Assembly (NCBI RefSeq): GCF_028657905.1
Contig: NZ_CP117781.1
Coordinates: 1-64,000, forward strand
Source: Burkholderia sp. FERM BP-3421
GTDB lineage: Bacteria; Pseudomonadota; Gammaproteobacteria; Burkholderiales; Burkholderiaceae
Reading direction: 5' to 3'
Length of the DNA stretch: 64,000 nucleotides
Within the stretch, counting starts at the first letter, position 1, and each line of letters begins with the position of its first letter. Of this stretch, positions 20,217 to 30,849 are shown piece by piece. Below the pieces are notes generated by a model. The model made no database searches and was not told where the DNA came from. It worked only from the letters and a program-made list of their open reading frames with translations. A program made the position numbers and the translations under genes.

Positions 20217-20453
20217 CTGCGTGAGTCGTGGGTGAAGGGCGGAGACGGAAACGTCATTGTCGCCGAGCGCGGTGCGGCTGTCATGCCGGTGGTCGCGCTC
20301 GGGCCGACATGGCGGGGGCGCGCGCAAACGTCAACGCACGACCCGGCGTATAGTGGCCGCTGTCTCGATCGTGTCGGCCGCAAGCAGGACGGTGCGAGAC
20401 GCCCCGCGGAACGCCGACGGCCTTGTCCGGCGTTCTCCCCTCTCCAGTCACCC

Positions 20454-21053
20454 ATGACGCGCTCGAACGCCTTACCGTCGACCTATCTCATCACGCCCGA
20501 GCCCTCGGAGAGCCGGCCGTTGACGGATTTCATCGCGGACCTGGAGCGGACCTTGACGACGGGCGTCCGCCTGTTGCAACTCCGCGCCAAGACGGTCACG
20601 GCCGCGCAGTACGCGTGGCTTGCCGACGAGGCGCTCGCATGCTGCCGGCGACACGGCGCGCGCGTGCTGCTGAACGCGCCGCCCGACGTCGCGCGTGCGC
20701 ATCGCGCCGACGGCATGCACCTCACCAGCACGCGCCTGATGGCCTGCACGAGCCGGCCGCTGCCTCCCGGGCGCCTCGTGTCCGCCGCCTGCCACGACGA
20801 ACATCAGATCCGGCATGCCGAGCGCATCGGGGTCGACTTGCTGACGCTCTCGCCCGTCCTGCCGACCGCCACGCACCCCACCGCCATTCCGCTCGGCTGG
20901 GCGCGCTTTCGCGAACTCGCGGCCCTGACCTCGATCCCCGTCTATGCACTGGGCGGGATGTCCGCCGAGACCCTGGCCGACGCGCGCGACGCGGGCGCGC
21001 ACGGCATCGCGGCCATTCGCGCGCTGTGGCAAGGCGTCGTTGAAAAATCCTGA
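20454..21053 (+). CDS. Thiamine-phosphate-synthase-like (TenI/ThiE) protein
   Basis: A 199-aa TIM-barrel protein with the ThiE/TenI pattern: LLQLRAKT (strand 2), RVLLNAPPDVA, GMHLTSTRLM, VSAACHDEHQI, LLTLSPVLPTATHP and the phosphate-binding VYALGGMS. Members of the short subgroup often occur fused to MutT (Nudix) domains in proteobacteria; here the barrel stands alone. Several ThiE residues are replaced (GMHLTS for GxHLGQ), so a TenI-like or repair-associated role is as likely as thiamine synthesis. No other thiamine genes are nearby. The gene converges on katG. Confidence 0.8.
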   Translation: MTRSNALPSTYLITPEPSESRPLTDFIADLERTLTTGVRLLQLRAKTVTAAQYAWLADEALACCRRHGARVLLNAPPDVARAHRADGMHLTSTRLMACTSRPLPPGRLVSAACHDEHQIRHAERIGVDLLTLSPVLPTATHPTAIPLGWARFRELAALTSIPVYALGGMSAETLADARDAGAHGIAAIRALWQGVVEKS

Positions 21054-21192
21054 TCGAAGAAAACCTGCTCCTTCGATCGCGAAGTCCAACCGCCGCATCA
21101 ACGCATCGACCTGTGTCCGCGCCGGGGTTCGAATCGCGTCGCTCACGATCCCGCTTCGCATCGGCAACCCGCCGCGCCCACTCGCGCGGCGC

Positions 21193-21223
21193 AAAAAAAA
21201 CGGCCGGTCATGCCGACCGGCCG
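21193..21223 (-). terminator. Intrinsic terminator of katG
   Basis: Perfect 9-bp stem cggccggtc (21201-21209) and gaccggccg (21215-21223). On the minus strand it is followed by eight Ts (A8 at 21193-21200), 41 bp past the katG stop. Confidence 0.88.
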
Positions 21224-21263
21224 CTTCACCTCCAAGCCGGGCCACCCGCGCCCGGCCTGTCGC

Positions 21264-23444
<2,181 letters not shown>

Positions 23445-23898
23445 ATCTGCTCTCCTTGGATCGTGGGGACACGATCGCCCGGCTCGGCTCGCACGCCGGG
23501 CGTCGCCCGAGCATGGTACGGGTTCTCAACTGACGGCGGAAATAGGTTTACTCAATGGCCGCGACATTCAAAAACTAACGCGCGGCGGGCAGGGCGGAAG
23601 AGATAGTGCGTCGTGCTTGCAATAATGCGACATGCCATTTTGTCATTCTTACGCAAATCGCCATGCAGACGGTATGGCATGCGAGGCCATGCGGCCGGGA
23701 CTTGTTCAGCCGCCCGCAAATGTACTGACATCATGCCTGCGGTTATCCGGAGAAGCGCGCAAGACGGCGGATCCGAGGTCGGCGGGCCCCCGCCGGCCCC
23801 CGCCCGACTTGCCCGCGTTTGCTCATTTCATCGATGTCGATACGGTTTGGGCGGACCCGCGCGTTGCATGCGGTCACGCCCACGCCAAGGGGAAAACG
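23445..23898. other. Intergenic region between katG and the methyltransferase gene
   Basis: 454 bp between divergent genes. The part 23535-23660 is less GC-rich and probably holds the katG promoter. An in-frame extension of the methyltransferase frame runs through 23632-23898 but lacks a good start. No other gene is supported. Confidence 0.5.
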
Positions 23899-24753
23899 AT
23901 GCAAGAAGGACAAGCCAGCTGGACCGCCACGTACACCGCCATCGCCCGCGCCGCGCATCAATGCCTCGATGCGGCGCCGAAGATCCTCGACGACCCCGTC
24001 TCGATCGGCTTGATCGAGGGCGCCGCCGAAACCGACCTCCGCGCTCAGGCCGACACGTTCCGGCAACCCGTGCAGCAACAGACCCGCGCCATCCTCGTGC
24101 TGCGCAGCCGCTATGCGGAAGACCGGCTGGCGCAGGCGGTCGCCGACGGCGTGACGCAATACGTGATCCTCGGCGCGGGCCTCGACACCTTCGCTTATCG
24201 CCAGCCCGCGTGGGCGCGCGACGTGCGGGTGATCGAGGTCGACCATCCCGCCTCCCAGGCGCTCAAGCATCACGCCCTGCGACGCGGGCGCGTGGCCGTT
24301 CCCGCGAACGTCACCTTCTGCCCGATCGATTTCGAGCGGACCACGTTGCGGCAAGGCCTGGAGGCGGTGGCATTCGACCCGCATGCGCGGACTTTCCTGT
24401 CGCTGCTCGGCGTGACGCAGTACCTGACGCGCGAGGCGCTCGCCGCGACGCTGCGCGACGTGCTGACCCTGCCCGCGGGCAGCGGCATCGTGCTCGCCTT
24501 CGTGCTGCCCGACGCGGTGCTCAGCGGAGTCGATCTCGACGTCTCGCTCGCGCACACGGCGCTCGCGGCATCGCATGACGAACCATGGCTCACCCGCTTC
24601 GAACCCGAGGCGCTGCGCGCGTGGCTGCTCGAACTCGGTTTCACGGCCGCGACGCACCTGGCGCCGTCGCGCGCCGAGCAACTGTATTTCGCCGGACGCG
24701 CCGACGGCCTGCATGCGCCGCGCTACGAGCAGCTCATGCATGCCGAGGTGTAG
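23899..24753 (+). CDS. Class I SAM-dependent methyltransferase (leucine carboxyl/TIGR00027 type)
   Basis: A 284-aa enzyme of the O-methyltransferase family related to leucine carboxyl methyltransferases. The SAM-binding loop is YVILGAGLDTFAYR (about 91-104), followed by an acidic end of strand 2 (VIEVDHPASQALK) and the family motif FLSLLGVTQYLTREAL. The substrate is unknown; relatives act on carboxylates of natural products. The ATG at 23899 has AAGGGGA upstream. A strong palindromic hairpin follows, shared with the convergent metE-like gene. Confidence 0.85.
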   Translation: MQEGQASWTATYTAIARAAHQCLDAAPKILDDPVSIGLIEGAAETDLRAQADTFRQPVQQQTRAILVLRSRYAEDRLAQAVADGVTQYVILGAGLDTFAYRQPAWARDVRVIEVDHPASQALKHHALRRGRVAVPANVTFCPIDFERTTLRQGLEAVAFDPHARTFLSLLGVTQYLTREALAATLRDVLTLPAGSGIVLAFVLPDAVLSGVDLDVSLAHTALAASHDEPWLTRFEPEALRAWLLELGFTAATHLAPSRAEQLYFAGRADGLHAPRYEQLMHAEV

Positions 24754-24796
24754 GGAGGCGTGGCGAGGCGGTGCGGGTCGACGCTTCAATTGATCG

Positions 24797-24841
24797 GCGG
24801 GCCATCATCCGGGCGGCATCGCCGTCCGGATGATGGCCCGC
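24797..24841. terminator. Bidirectional hairpin between convergent genes
   Basis: Perfect 16-bp inverted repeat gcgggccatcatccgg (24797-24812) and its complement (24826-24841) with a 13-nt loop, between the methyltransferase stop and the stop of the metE-like gene. Confidence 0.75.
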
Positions 24842-24939
24842 CCGCCCCTCTGCTCGATGTCGGCGACGGGCTGCCGGCGACGGGCGGGCTCCATGCGTGC
24901 GCCGCCCGGCCGGCGCGTCGAAGCCCCCGCGCGCAACCG

Positions 24940-26469
24940 CTACACGCCGTGCCGCTCGCGCAACAGCCGCGCGGCTTCCGCGAGCGTGCGCAGCTTCGCC
25001 TCCGCGATCCGGCTGCTGTTGACCGGCGCATCCGCGAACGTCGCGAATCCGCAGTCCGGATTGAACAGCACGCGCGACGCGCCGAACAGGCGGATCGCCT
25101 GCTCGCCGTGGCGCAGGATCTCGTCCAGCGGCTCGACCCGCGCGTGCTTCTGGTTGCACAGCCCGACGCCGATCCGCAGCCGGTCCGGCAGGCTGCGCAG
25201 CACCTCCATCTCGCCCGCGCGCGGCGTGCACAGTTCGAGGAACAGCGTGCCGACATTCAACGCGCCGAGCGTGCCGACGAGCGGCCGGTAGTCGCCCGCG
25301 AGCGCCTTGCTCTCGTCGGCCGTCCAGTTGCCGCGGCACATGTGCAGCGCCACCCGCTCGGCCGGAAAACCCTCGACCACGGCATTGACGAGATCGCGCG
25401 CGAACGCCAGCTCGGTATCCGGATCGCTCTTCGCCGACAGCGCGCCGCACATGAAACTGCGCTGGCTCGACGCCCCCGAGAACGCGACCTCCGACAGCAC
25501 CGGTTCGTCGAACTGCACGAGCGCCGCGCCCGCCGCGAGCAGCGCCGCCAGTTCCTCGCGCAACACCCGCACCACATCGGCCGCGAGCGTCTCGCGATCG
25601 GCGTACGCGCGATCCGAGATGCATTCCATCCACATGGTGCGGGTCAGCAGGTACGGTCCCGGCAAGGCGATCTTGGCCGGGCGGTCCGTGAGCGTGCGCA
25701 GGTACGCCAGTTCGCGGCCCGCGAGCGGCCGGCTCCGGCCCAGCGGCCCGAACACCGCCGGATGCCGCACCTCGCCCGCCGGCACGTCGAGCGCGCGCAG
25801 CTCCTGCTCGAACGCCTCCGGGTCGTCGACATACGGCAGCAGGTCGGTCAGCGGAATCAGCTGGCAGTTGTCGAGCAGCCCGCCGACGAAGCTCGCGTAG
25901 CTGTCGCGCCGCTGCTCGCCGTCCGTCACGACGTCCACGCCCGCGCGCAGCTGCGCCGCGACGGCCAGCTGCACCGCATCGTCGGCGCTCGCGTCGAAGC
26001 CCGCGTCGTCGAGCCGGCCTTCCGTGTGTTCGTGCAGCGCCTGCAGCATCCAGCGCGGCCTCGGCCAGCTGCCGATGCCCATCACCGACAGCGGCCGGAT
26101 CGGCGCGACGGCCGCGGGCGTCGGCAACGACGCGGGAATCGACACCGGCACGACCGCGATCGCGGCCGCCGCGCGCGGCGCGGCCGCCTCCGGCGTCGGC
26201 GTCCGTTCCGACAGGCCGCCCTTGCAGACGAGGAAGCTGAACTGCCGGTCGCGCCGCGTGTACGACACGAGTTCGTTGCGCGTCATCCGGCACCACGCGG
26301 GCAGGTCGGATTCGACCGTGGCCTCCGTCGACAGGATTTCGAGCAGTTGCCCGCGCGCGAGCGGGTCGATGTGCTTGCGGATCAGCAGCAGCAGGCCGTT
26401 GCCGCAATCGAGATCGCCGCCGTCGAAGCTGACGTCGGGCGCGTGCGCGTGATGGTCGGATGGGGTCAT
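24940..26469 (-). CDS. TusA-like domain fused to MetE-type methionine synthase catalytic domain
   Basis: A 509-aa protein in two parts. Residues 14-83 form a TusA/SirA-like fold with C22 in DLDCGNG, where classical TusA has CPxP. After an Ala/Pro linker, residues from about 126 form the C-terminal (zinc) barrel of cobalamin-independent methionine synthase, with H and C in ALHMCRGNW, Glu in FLELCTPRAGEM and Cys in LFNPDCGFATF as zinc ligands. The MetE folate-binding N-terminal half is missing, as in the short folate-independent MesA-D-type synthases. A DsrE-like gene and a free TusA-like gene lie upstream on the same strand, so a sulfur-carrier-linked methyl transfer to a thiol is likely (inference). 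Confidence 0.82.
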   Translation of the reverse strand: MTPSDHHAHAPDVSFDGGDLDCGNGLLLLIRKHIDPLARGQLLEILSTEATVESDLPAWCRMTRNELVSYTRRDRQFSFLVCKGGLSERTPTPEAAAPRAAAAIAVVPVSIPASLPTPAAVAPIRPLSVMGIGSWPRPRWMLQALHEHTEGRLDDAGFDASADDAVQLAVAAQLRAGVDVVTDGEQRRDSYASFVGGLLDNCQLIPLTDLLPYVDDPEAFEQELRALDVPAGEVRHPAVFGPLGRSRPLAGRELAYLRTLTDRPAKIALPGPYLLTRTMWMECISDRAYADRETLAADVVRVLREELAALLAAGAALVQFDEPVLSEVAFSGASSQRSFMCGALSAKSDPDTELAFARDLVNAVVEGFPAERVALHMCRGNWTADESKALAGDYRPLVGTLGALNVGTLFLELCTPRAGEMEVLRSLPDRLRIGVGLCNQKHARVEPLDEILRHGEQAIRLFGASRVLFNPDCGFATFADAPVNSSRIAEAKLRTLAEAARLLRERHGV

Positions 26470-26588
26470 GGGGTGTACTCGGCGCGCGGCGCGCGCGGGA
26501 CGTCGTTCGGCGAGATCCGCGCGGCGGCTCGCACAGCGTGCCGCCGCGCGTCACGCGGCACGGCGGCGACGTCGCGGCGCGCGTCGCT

Positions 26589-26951
26589 TCAGTAGCTGAG
26601 GCTCGGGCAGGCGTCGCCCATGAACTCCACGAGCATCGCGCCGCCCACGATGCGCGCGCCGGGAATCAGCTTGCTTTCGTCGAGCGCGCGCTTCTTGAAG
26701 CACGGCGAGCAGACGTAGATCTTGCCACCCGCATCGACGAAGCTCGTCATCAGTTCCTTGAGCGGCGCGAAGCCGGCTTCGTGGATCTCGTCCGCATAGC
26801 CGAGCTGCGACAGGCGCGTGCCTTCGATGTTGAGGAACACGACGACGTCCTTCTCGCTCGCGACCGCGGCGTTCGCGACCACGAAGGCGACCGTCGCGCG
26901 GTCGGTGTCGTCCTTGGCCCGAGTCAGACTGACCACGAATTTTCCAGACAC
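26589..26951 (-). CDS. DsrE/TusD-family sulfur-relay-like protein
   Basis: A 120-aa protein with the DsrE fold: FVVSLTRAKDD, VVVFLNIEGTRL and a conserved cysteine pair C81-x2-C84 (YVCSPCFKKR), with a further C115 near the end. Family members bind or pass persulfide sulfur to TusA-like carriers. It begins at a GTG with GAGGAG 7 nt upstream; no equally good ATG exists. It lies 60 bp downstream of the free TusA-like gene and 119 bp upstream of the TusA-MetE fusion, on one strand, so the three look like an operon. Confidence 0.85.
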   Translation of the reverse strand: MSGKFVVSLTRAKDDTDRATVAFVVANAAVASEKDVVVFLNIEGTRLSQLGYADEIHEAGFAPLKELMTSFVDAGGKIYVCSPCFKKRALDESKLIPGARIVGGAMLVEFMGDACPSLSY

Positions 26952-27011
26952 GATGTTTCTCCTCGGTTGTACAGGGATGGGGGATCAGGGACGGCCGCCG
27001 CGCCGGGCGCG

Positions 27012-27272
27012 TCAGCCCTTGGCCTTGATCCAGAACAGGCTGCGCGCGGCATCGGCGTGCAGCAGCGCGTGCCCGGTCACGCGGCAATACGAGGGGAGGT
27101 CCTCGATCGCGCCGAGATCCCGGGCGGTCACGCGGATCACCCGGCCCGGCATCGTGCGCAGCCGCACCCGCAGCTTGAGCAGCAGCTCGCCGCAGCCCAG
27201 GTCGCCCGCGTCCCATTCGACGTCGAACGGCGGATCGCTGGCGGGGGCTGCCGGGTGGGGCGTGCCTGTCAT
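27012..27272 (-). CDS. TusA/SirA-like small protein (86 aa)
   Basis: The protein contains DLGCGELLLKLRVRL with C27, followed by DLPSYCRVTGHALL. This matches the first domain of the TusA-MetE fusion (DLDCGNGLLLLI and DLPAWCRMTRNELV), so the two are paralogous. The classical CPxP sulfur-carrier motif is CG here too. It probably passes or binds sulfur with the DsrE-like partner encoded next. The ATG start overlaps the decayed LysR frame upstream. First gene of the presumed three-gene operon. Confidence 0.8.
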   Translation of the reverse strand: MTGTPHPAAPASDPPFDVEWDAGDLGCGELLLKLRVRLRTMPGRVIRVTARDLGAIEDLPSYCRVTGHALLHADAARSLFWIKAKG

Positions 27273-27479
27273 GATGGGGCGGAAAGCCGCGTGGCGGGGG
27301 TCGTTGGGATGATACGACAGGTTCGCGCGGATCGATGACACACCGCGTTGCGCACCGTGAATCCCGACGTCCGGACCTTCGAGCGCGCAACCGGCGGCAC
27401 GTCCGCCGCCGCGACGCCGCCCGCGTTCGCCGCGCTCGAAAACGGCCGGATCGACGACATGGCGCTCGGGCCGCGTTGA

Positions 27480-28045
27480 ACGCCGCATCGGGCCGCCGCC
27501 TCCCGCCAGCTCTCCCCCACCACCTCCCGCATCGCCGCGACCGCCGGGCTCGCGTTCGCGGCCGCCTGCACCCAGCACAGCCAGGCCGAGCCGCGCCAAT
27601 GCGGCCAGATCGCCATCTCCCCGGCGCGTTCGCCTGCCTCGGCCTCGCTGCACCGCAGGATGCCCGCGCCGAGCCCGCTGACGATCATGCTGCGCAGCAC
27701 GCCGTCGCTGTCGGCCACATGGCGGGCCTCGGGCGCGCGCCCGCCGTCGCGGAACAGGTCGAGCGTCGCCGCGCACGCGGGCACGCTGACGATCCATGGC
27801 AACCCCACCACCTCCGCGCGCGACAGCGACGCCGCCTGCGCGGCAAAACGCATCGGCAACGCGACCGCAAGCCCGATCGGCGCGAGCCGGTCCGCCGCGA
27901 GATCCTCGGGCGCCGCGTCGATCAGCGCATAGCCGCCGTCGAGATCGCCACCGCGCACGCGGTTCAGCACCTGCCCCGAAGCGTCCCGGTGCAACGCCAC
28001 CTCGATGTTCGGATGACGCAGGCCCAGCGCGAGCAGCGCGTCGCC
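27480..28045 (-). pseudogene. LysR-family regulator remnant (effector domain only)
   Basis: About 190 residues match the effector-binding half of an LTTR (GDALLALGLRHPNIEVALHRD, LGLPWIVS-like GLPWIVSVPACAATLD, MIVSGLGAGIL). The DNA-binding HTH and linker helix that should precede it are absent; upstream, the same frame is low-complexity and runs into the divergent yceI gene. It is therefore a 5'-truncated gene. It sits directly upstream of the TusA/DsrE/MetE genes and may be the remains of their regulator. Confidence 0.7.
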
Positions 28046-28194
28046 CGGGGTATGATGTCCCCCGCCCCCCGCGCCGGAGCCTGCCGCACCATCGGCCTCT
28101 CCGCGCCCGGGGTGGCCACGCCACCCAACCCTACCGGACAGCCGCCGCGCGTATGTGCCACGCAGGCGGCTGCCGACCGTTCGAGGAACCACCG

Positions 28195-28803
28195 ATGCGT
28201 GCATCCACGCTCATCGCCGCGGCCCTGGCCGCCGCCGCCGGTCTTGCCGCCACCACCGCCGGCGCCGCCTGGCACGTCGACAACGCGCAGTCGAGCTTCA
28301 GTTTCGTCACGACCAAGGCCGGCGCGGCCGGCACGGCCGCGATCGAGGAAGTGCAGTCGTTCAGGCAGGTCGGCGGCACCGTCGCCGACGATGGCGCCCT
28401 GCATTTCACCGTCGACCTCGCGAGCGTCGACACGCGCATCGGGCTGCGCGACGAGCGCATCAAGACCCTGCTGTTCAAGGTCGCCGAGCAGCCGCGCGCG
28501 ACCTTCGCGGGCTCGGTCGATCCGCGCCATTTCGAGGCGCTGCCGGTCGGCGCATCGACCGATCTCGACCTCGACGGCTCGCTCACGCTCGCCGGCAAGA
28601 CCCATCCGCTCACCGCGCCGCTGCGCGTGGTGAAGCTCGCGGACCAGGCGCTGCTCGTCACCACGCGCACGCCCGTGATCGTGAACCTGAAGGACTACGG
28701 CCTGCAGGACGGCGTCGACGCGCTGCGCACGCTGATGAACCTGAACGTGCTGTCGGGCTCCGCGCCCGTCAGCTTCTCGGTGGTGCTGCGCACCGACCGC
28801 TGA
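28195..28803 (+). CDS. YceI-family periplasmic lipid-binding protein
   Basis: A 202-aa secreted protein with a signal peptide (residues 1-24, cut after AGA) and the YceI lipocalin-like barrel: WHVDNAQSSFSFVTTK, then FTVDLASVDT, RDERIKTLLF and LTLAGKTHPLTAPLRVV. The family binds isoprenoid or fatty lipids in the periplasm and is often induced by stress. ATG with GAGGA upstream. It converges on the fadD-like gene with a hairpin between. Confidence 0.88.
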   Translation: MRASTLIAAALAAAAGLAATTAGAAWHVDNAQSSFSFVTTKAGAAGTAAIEEVQSFRQVGGTVADDGALHFTVDLASVDTRIGLRDERIKTLLFKVAEQPRATFAGSVDPRHFEALPVGASTDLDLDGSLTLAGKTHPLTAPLRVVKLADQALLVTTRTPVIVNLKDYGLQDGVDALRTLMNLNVLSGSAPVSFSVVLRTDR

Positions 28804-28808
28804 GCCTC

Positions 28809-28840
28809 GCGCGCGTCGCCGCCCCGGGCGGCGGCGCGCG
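28809..28840. terminator. Hairpin between yceI and the fadD-like gene
   Basis: Nearly perfect GC-only inverted repeat (28809-28823 with 28826-28840) lying exactly between two convergent stops. No T tract. Confidence 0.5.
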
Positions 28841-30475
28841 TCACACCGCCTCGCGCAACGCCCGCCGCAGAATCTTCCCGACATTCGATTTCGGCAACGC
28901 GTCGACGAAGCGGACCTGCTTCGGCACCTTGTACGCCGCGAGATTCTCGCGGCAATACGCGACGAGCGCCGCTTCGCTCAACGCGCTGTCCGCTCCGAGC
29001 GTCACGAACAGCATCACCGCCTCGCCGGTCTTCGGATCGGGCACGCCGATGCACGCGCATTCCGCCACGCCCGGGCACGCCGTCACGACCGCCTCGACTT
29101 CGTTCGGATAGACGTTGAAGCCCGACACGATGACCATGTCCTTCTTGCGGTCGACGATCTTCAGGAAGCCCAGCGCGTCGAACACACCGATGTCGCCGGT
29201 GCGGAAATAGCCGTCCGCCGTGAACGCCTGCGCGTTCGCCTCGGGCTTGCGCCAGTAGCCGGACATCACCTGCGGGCCCTTCACGCAGATCTCGCCCGCT
29301 TCGCCGATCGGCACGTCGCGACCGTCGTCGTCGCGCAGCCGCACGTCGGTGGACGGCAGCGGCAGCCCGGTCGTGCCGTTGAACACGCGCACGAACACCG
29401 GGTTGAACGACACGATCGGCGACGTCTCCGACAGGCCGTAGCCCTCGCGGATCGGGCTGCCCGTGAGCGCCTCCCAGCGCGCCGACACCACGTCGATCAC
29501 CGCCGCGCCGCCGCACGCGCTGAGCGAGAGGCGCGACCAGTCGACCTCGCGCGCGCGCGGATGGGCGACGAGCCCCGCGTACAGCGAATTGACGCCGACG
29601 AAGATCGACGGCCGCGCCGCCTTCAGCACCTCGACGAAGCCGTCCATGTCGCGCGGATTCGCGACGAGCCAGTTTTCCGCGCCCGCCGCAAAGCAGCTGA
29701 GGAAGTTCAGCATCAACGCGAAGATGTGATACAGCGGGATCGCCGTGACGACGGTGTCCCGGCCCGGCCGCAGCACGCCCGGCATGAACGCGCGGAATTG
29801 CTCGATGTTCGCGACCAGGTTGCGGTGCGACAGCGAGGCCCCCTTCGACGGGCCGGTCGTACCACCCGTGTATTGCAGGAACAGCAGATCCTCGCCGCGC
29901 ACCTCGACCCGTTCGAGCGGCAGGCGCTCGCCCGCCACGAGCACGTCGCGCAGCGTGATCGCGCCATGCAGCGCCGGATCGACGGCCGGCCCCGGCACCA
30001 CCATGCCGCTGCCGTCGCCGAGGCCGGCCGTGATCACGGCGCGCACCCGGGCCGCGGCGAGCGCCTCGGCCAGCGTGCGGGTCGCGCCGTCGTACACGAT
30101 GATCGCGTCGACGCCCGCGTCGTCGAGCTGATGCGTGAGTTCGCGCGCGGTATAGAGCGGGTTGACGTTGACCTGCACCGCGCCGATCCGGGCCAGCGCG
30201 ATCAGCGCGAGCGGAAACGCGAACACGTTGGGCAGCATCACCGCCACGCGATCGCCCTTGCGAATCCCCACCACCTGCTGCAGGTAGGCCGCGAGCGCGG
30301 CCGAGCGACAGTCGACGTCCGCGTAGGTCAGCGTCAGGCCGAACGCGCGGAAGGCCGGCTGCGCGGCGAACGCGCGCATCGCGGTTTCCAGCAGGGAGGT
30401 GACGGACGGGTGGCGGTCGGCGTCGATCTCGCTCGGAATCGCGCCATACGATCGGATCCAGTATCGGTTGCTCAT
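28841..30475 (-). CDS. Long-chain fatty-acid-CoA ligase (FadD type)
   Basis: A 544-aa ANL-superfamily enzyme. The AMP-binding P-loop is FLQYTGGTTGPSKGAS, with A5 motif EGYGLSETSP, A8 hinge YFRTGDIGVFDALGFLKIVDRKKDM and the catalytic Lys in PKSNVGKILRRAL. The NVNPLYTARELTHQL segment is typical of FadD, so it should make acyl-CoA from medium- or long-chain acids. Start at ATG 30475 (MSNRYWIRSYG), the usual FadD N-terminus. It is just downstream of the biosynthetic locus on the same strand and might feed it, but primary metabolism is equally likely. Confidence 0.9.
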   Translation of the reverse strand: MSNRYWIRSYGAIPSEIDADRHPSVTSLLETAMRAFAAQPAFRAFGLTLTYADVDCRSAALAAYLQQVVGIRKGDRVAVMLPNVFAFPLALIALARIGAVQVNVNPLYTARELTHQLDDAGVDAIIVYDGATRTLAEALAAARVRAVITAGLGDGSGMVVPGPAVDPALHGAITLRDVLVAGERLPLERVEVRGEDLLFLQYTGGTTGPSKGASLSHRNLVANIEQFRAFMPGVLRPGRDTVVTAIPLYHIFALMLNFLSCFAAGAENWLVANPRDMDGFVEVLKAARPSIFVGVNSLYAGLVAHPRAREVDWSRLSLSACGGAAVIDVVSARWEALTGSPIREGYGLSETSPIVSFNPVFVRVFNGTTGLPLPSTDVRLRDDDGRDVPIGEAGEICVKGPQVMSGYWRKPEANAQAFTADGYFRTGDIGVFDALGFLKIVDRKKDMVIVSGFNVYPNEVEAVVTACPGVAECACIGVPDPKTGEAVMLFVTLGADSALSEAALVAYCRENLAAYKVPKQVRFVDALPKSNVGKILRRALREAV

Positions 30476-30849
30476 CGATGTCTCTGCGGTTGGCGGAAAG
30501 GCGGCGGGCGGGCCTGCGGCCTCGGCCCGGGCGGGCGCGATCGGTCCCGATGCGATCCGCGCGGCGCATCGCGGCAAGCGGTGACCCGCCGGCCGCGCAC
30601 GGCCGCCGCGCGTGGGCGCCTGGCGATTCCGTCGTCTCCCCCGGCGGAGCCGTGTCCGTGCGCGGCCGTCCTGCCCCGGGGCACTATCCCATGCCGCCCC
30701 GGCCTTGCCTATGATGGATCCGGCCGCCGCCGCTGTCCGCAATCGACATCCGGCCACGCCGCCCGCGGCGGCGCTTCGTGGCAAGCCGGCCGATTCACGG
30801 GCAAAATCTGTCGCTCAGGACGCCCTCGGCTCGTACCCCGGATTTCGTC
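30476..30849. other. Divergent intergenic region between fadD-like and AraC genes
   Basis: 374 bp of high-GC sequence without a supported gene. The AraC frame stays open to a GTG at 30778, so the region shrinks to 302 bp if that start is used. No operator repeats were recognised. Confidence 0.4.

Noticed and set aside
23632..23898. N-terminal extension of the methyltransferase
   Set aside because: The extension has poor codon bias and no family match; the ATG at 23899 has a ribosome site and gives normal family length.
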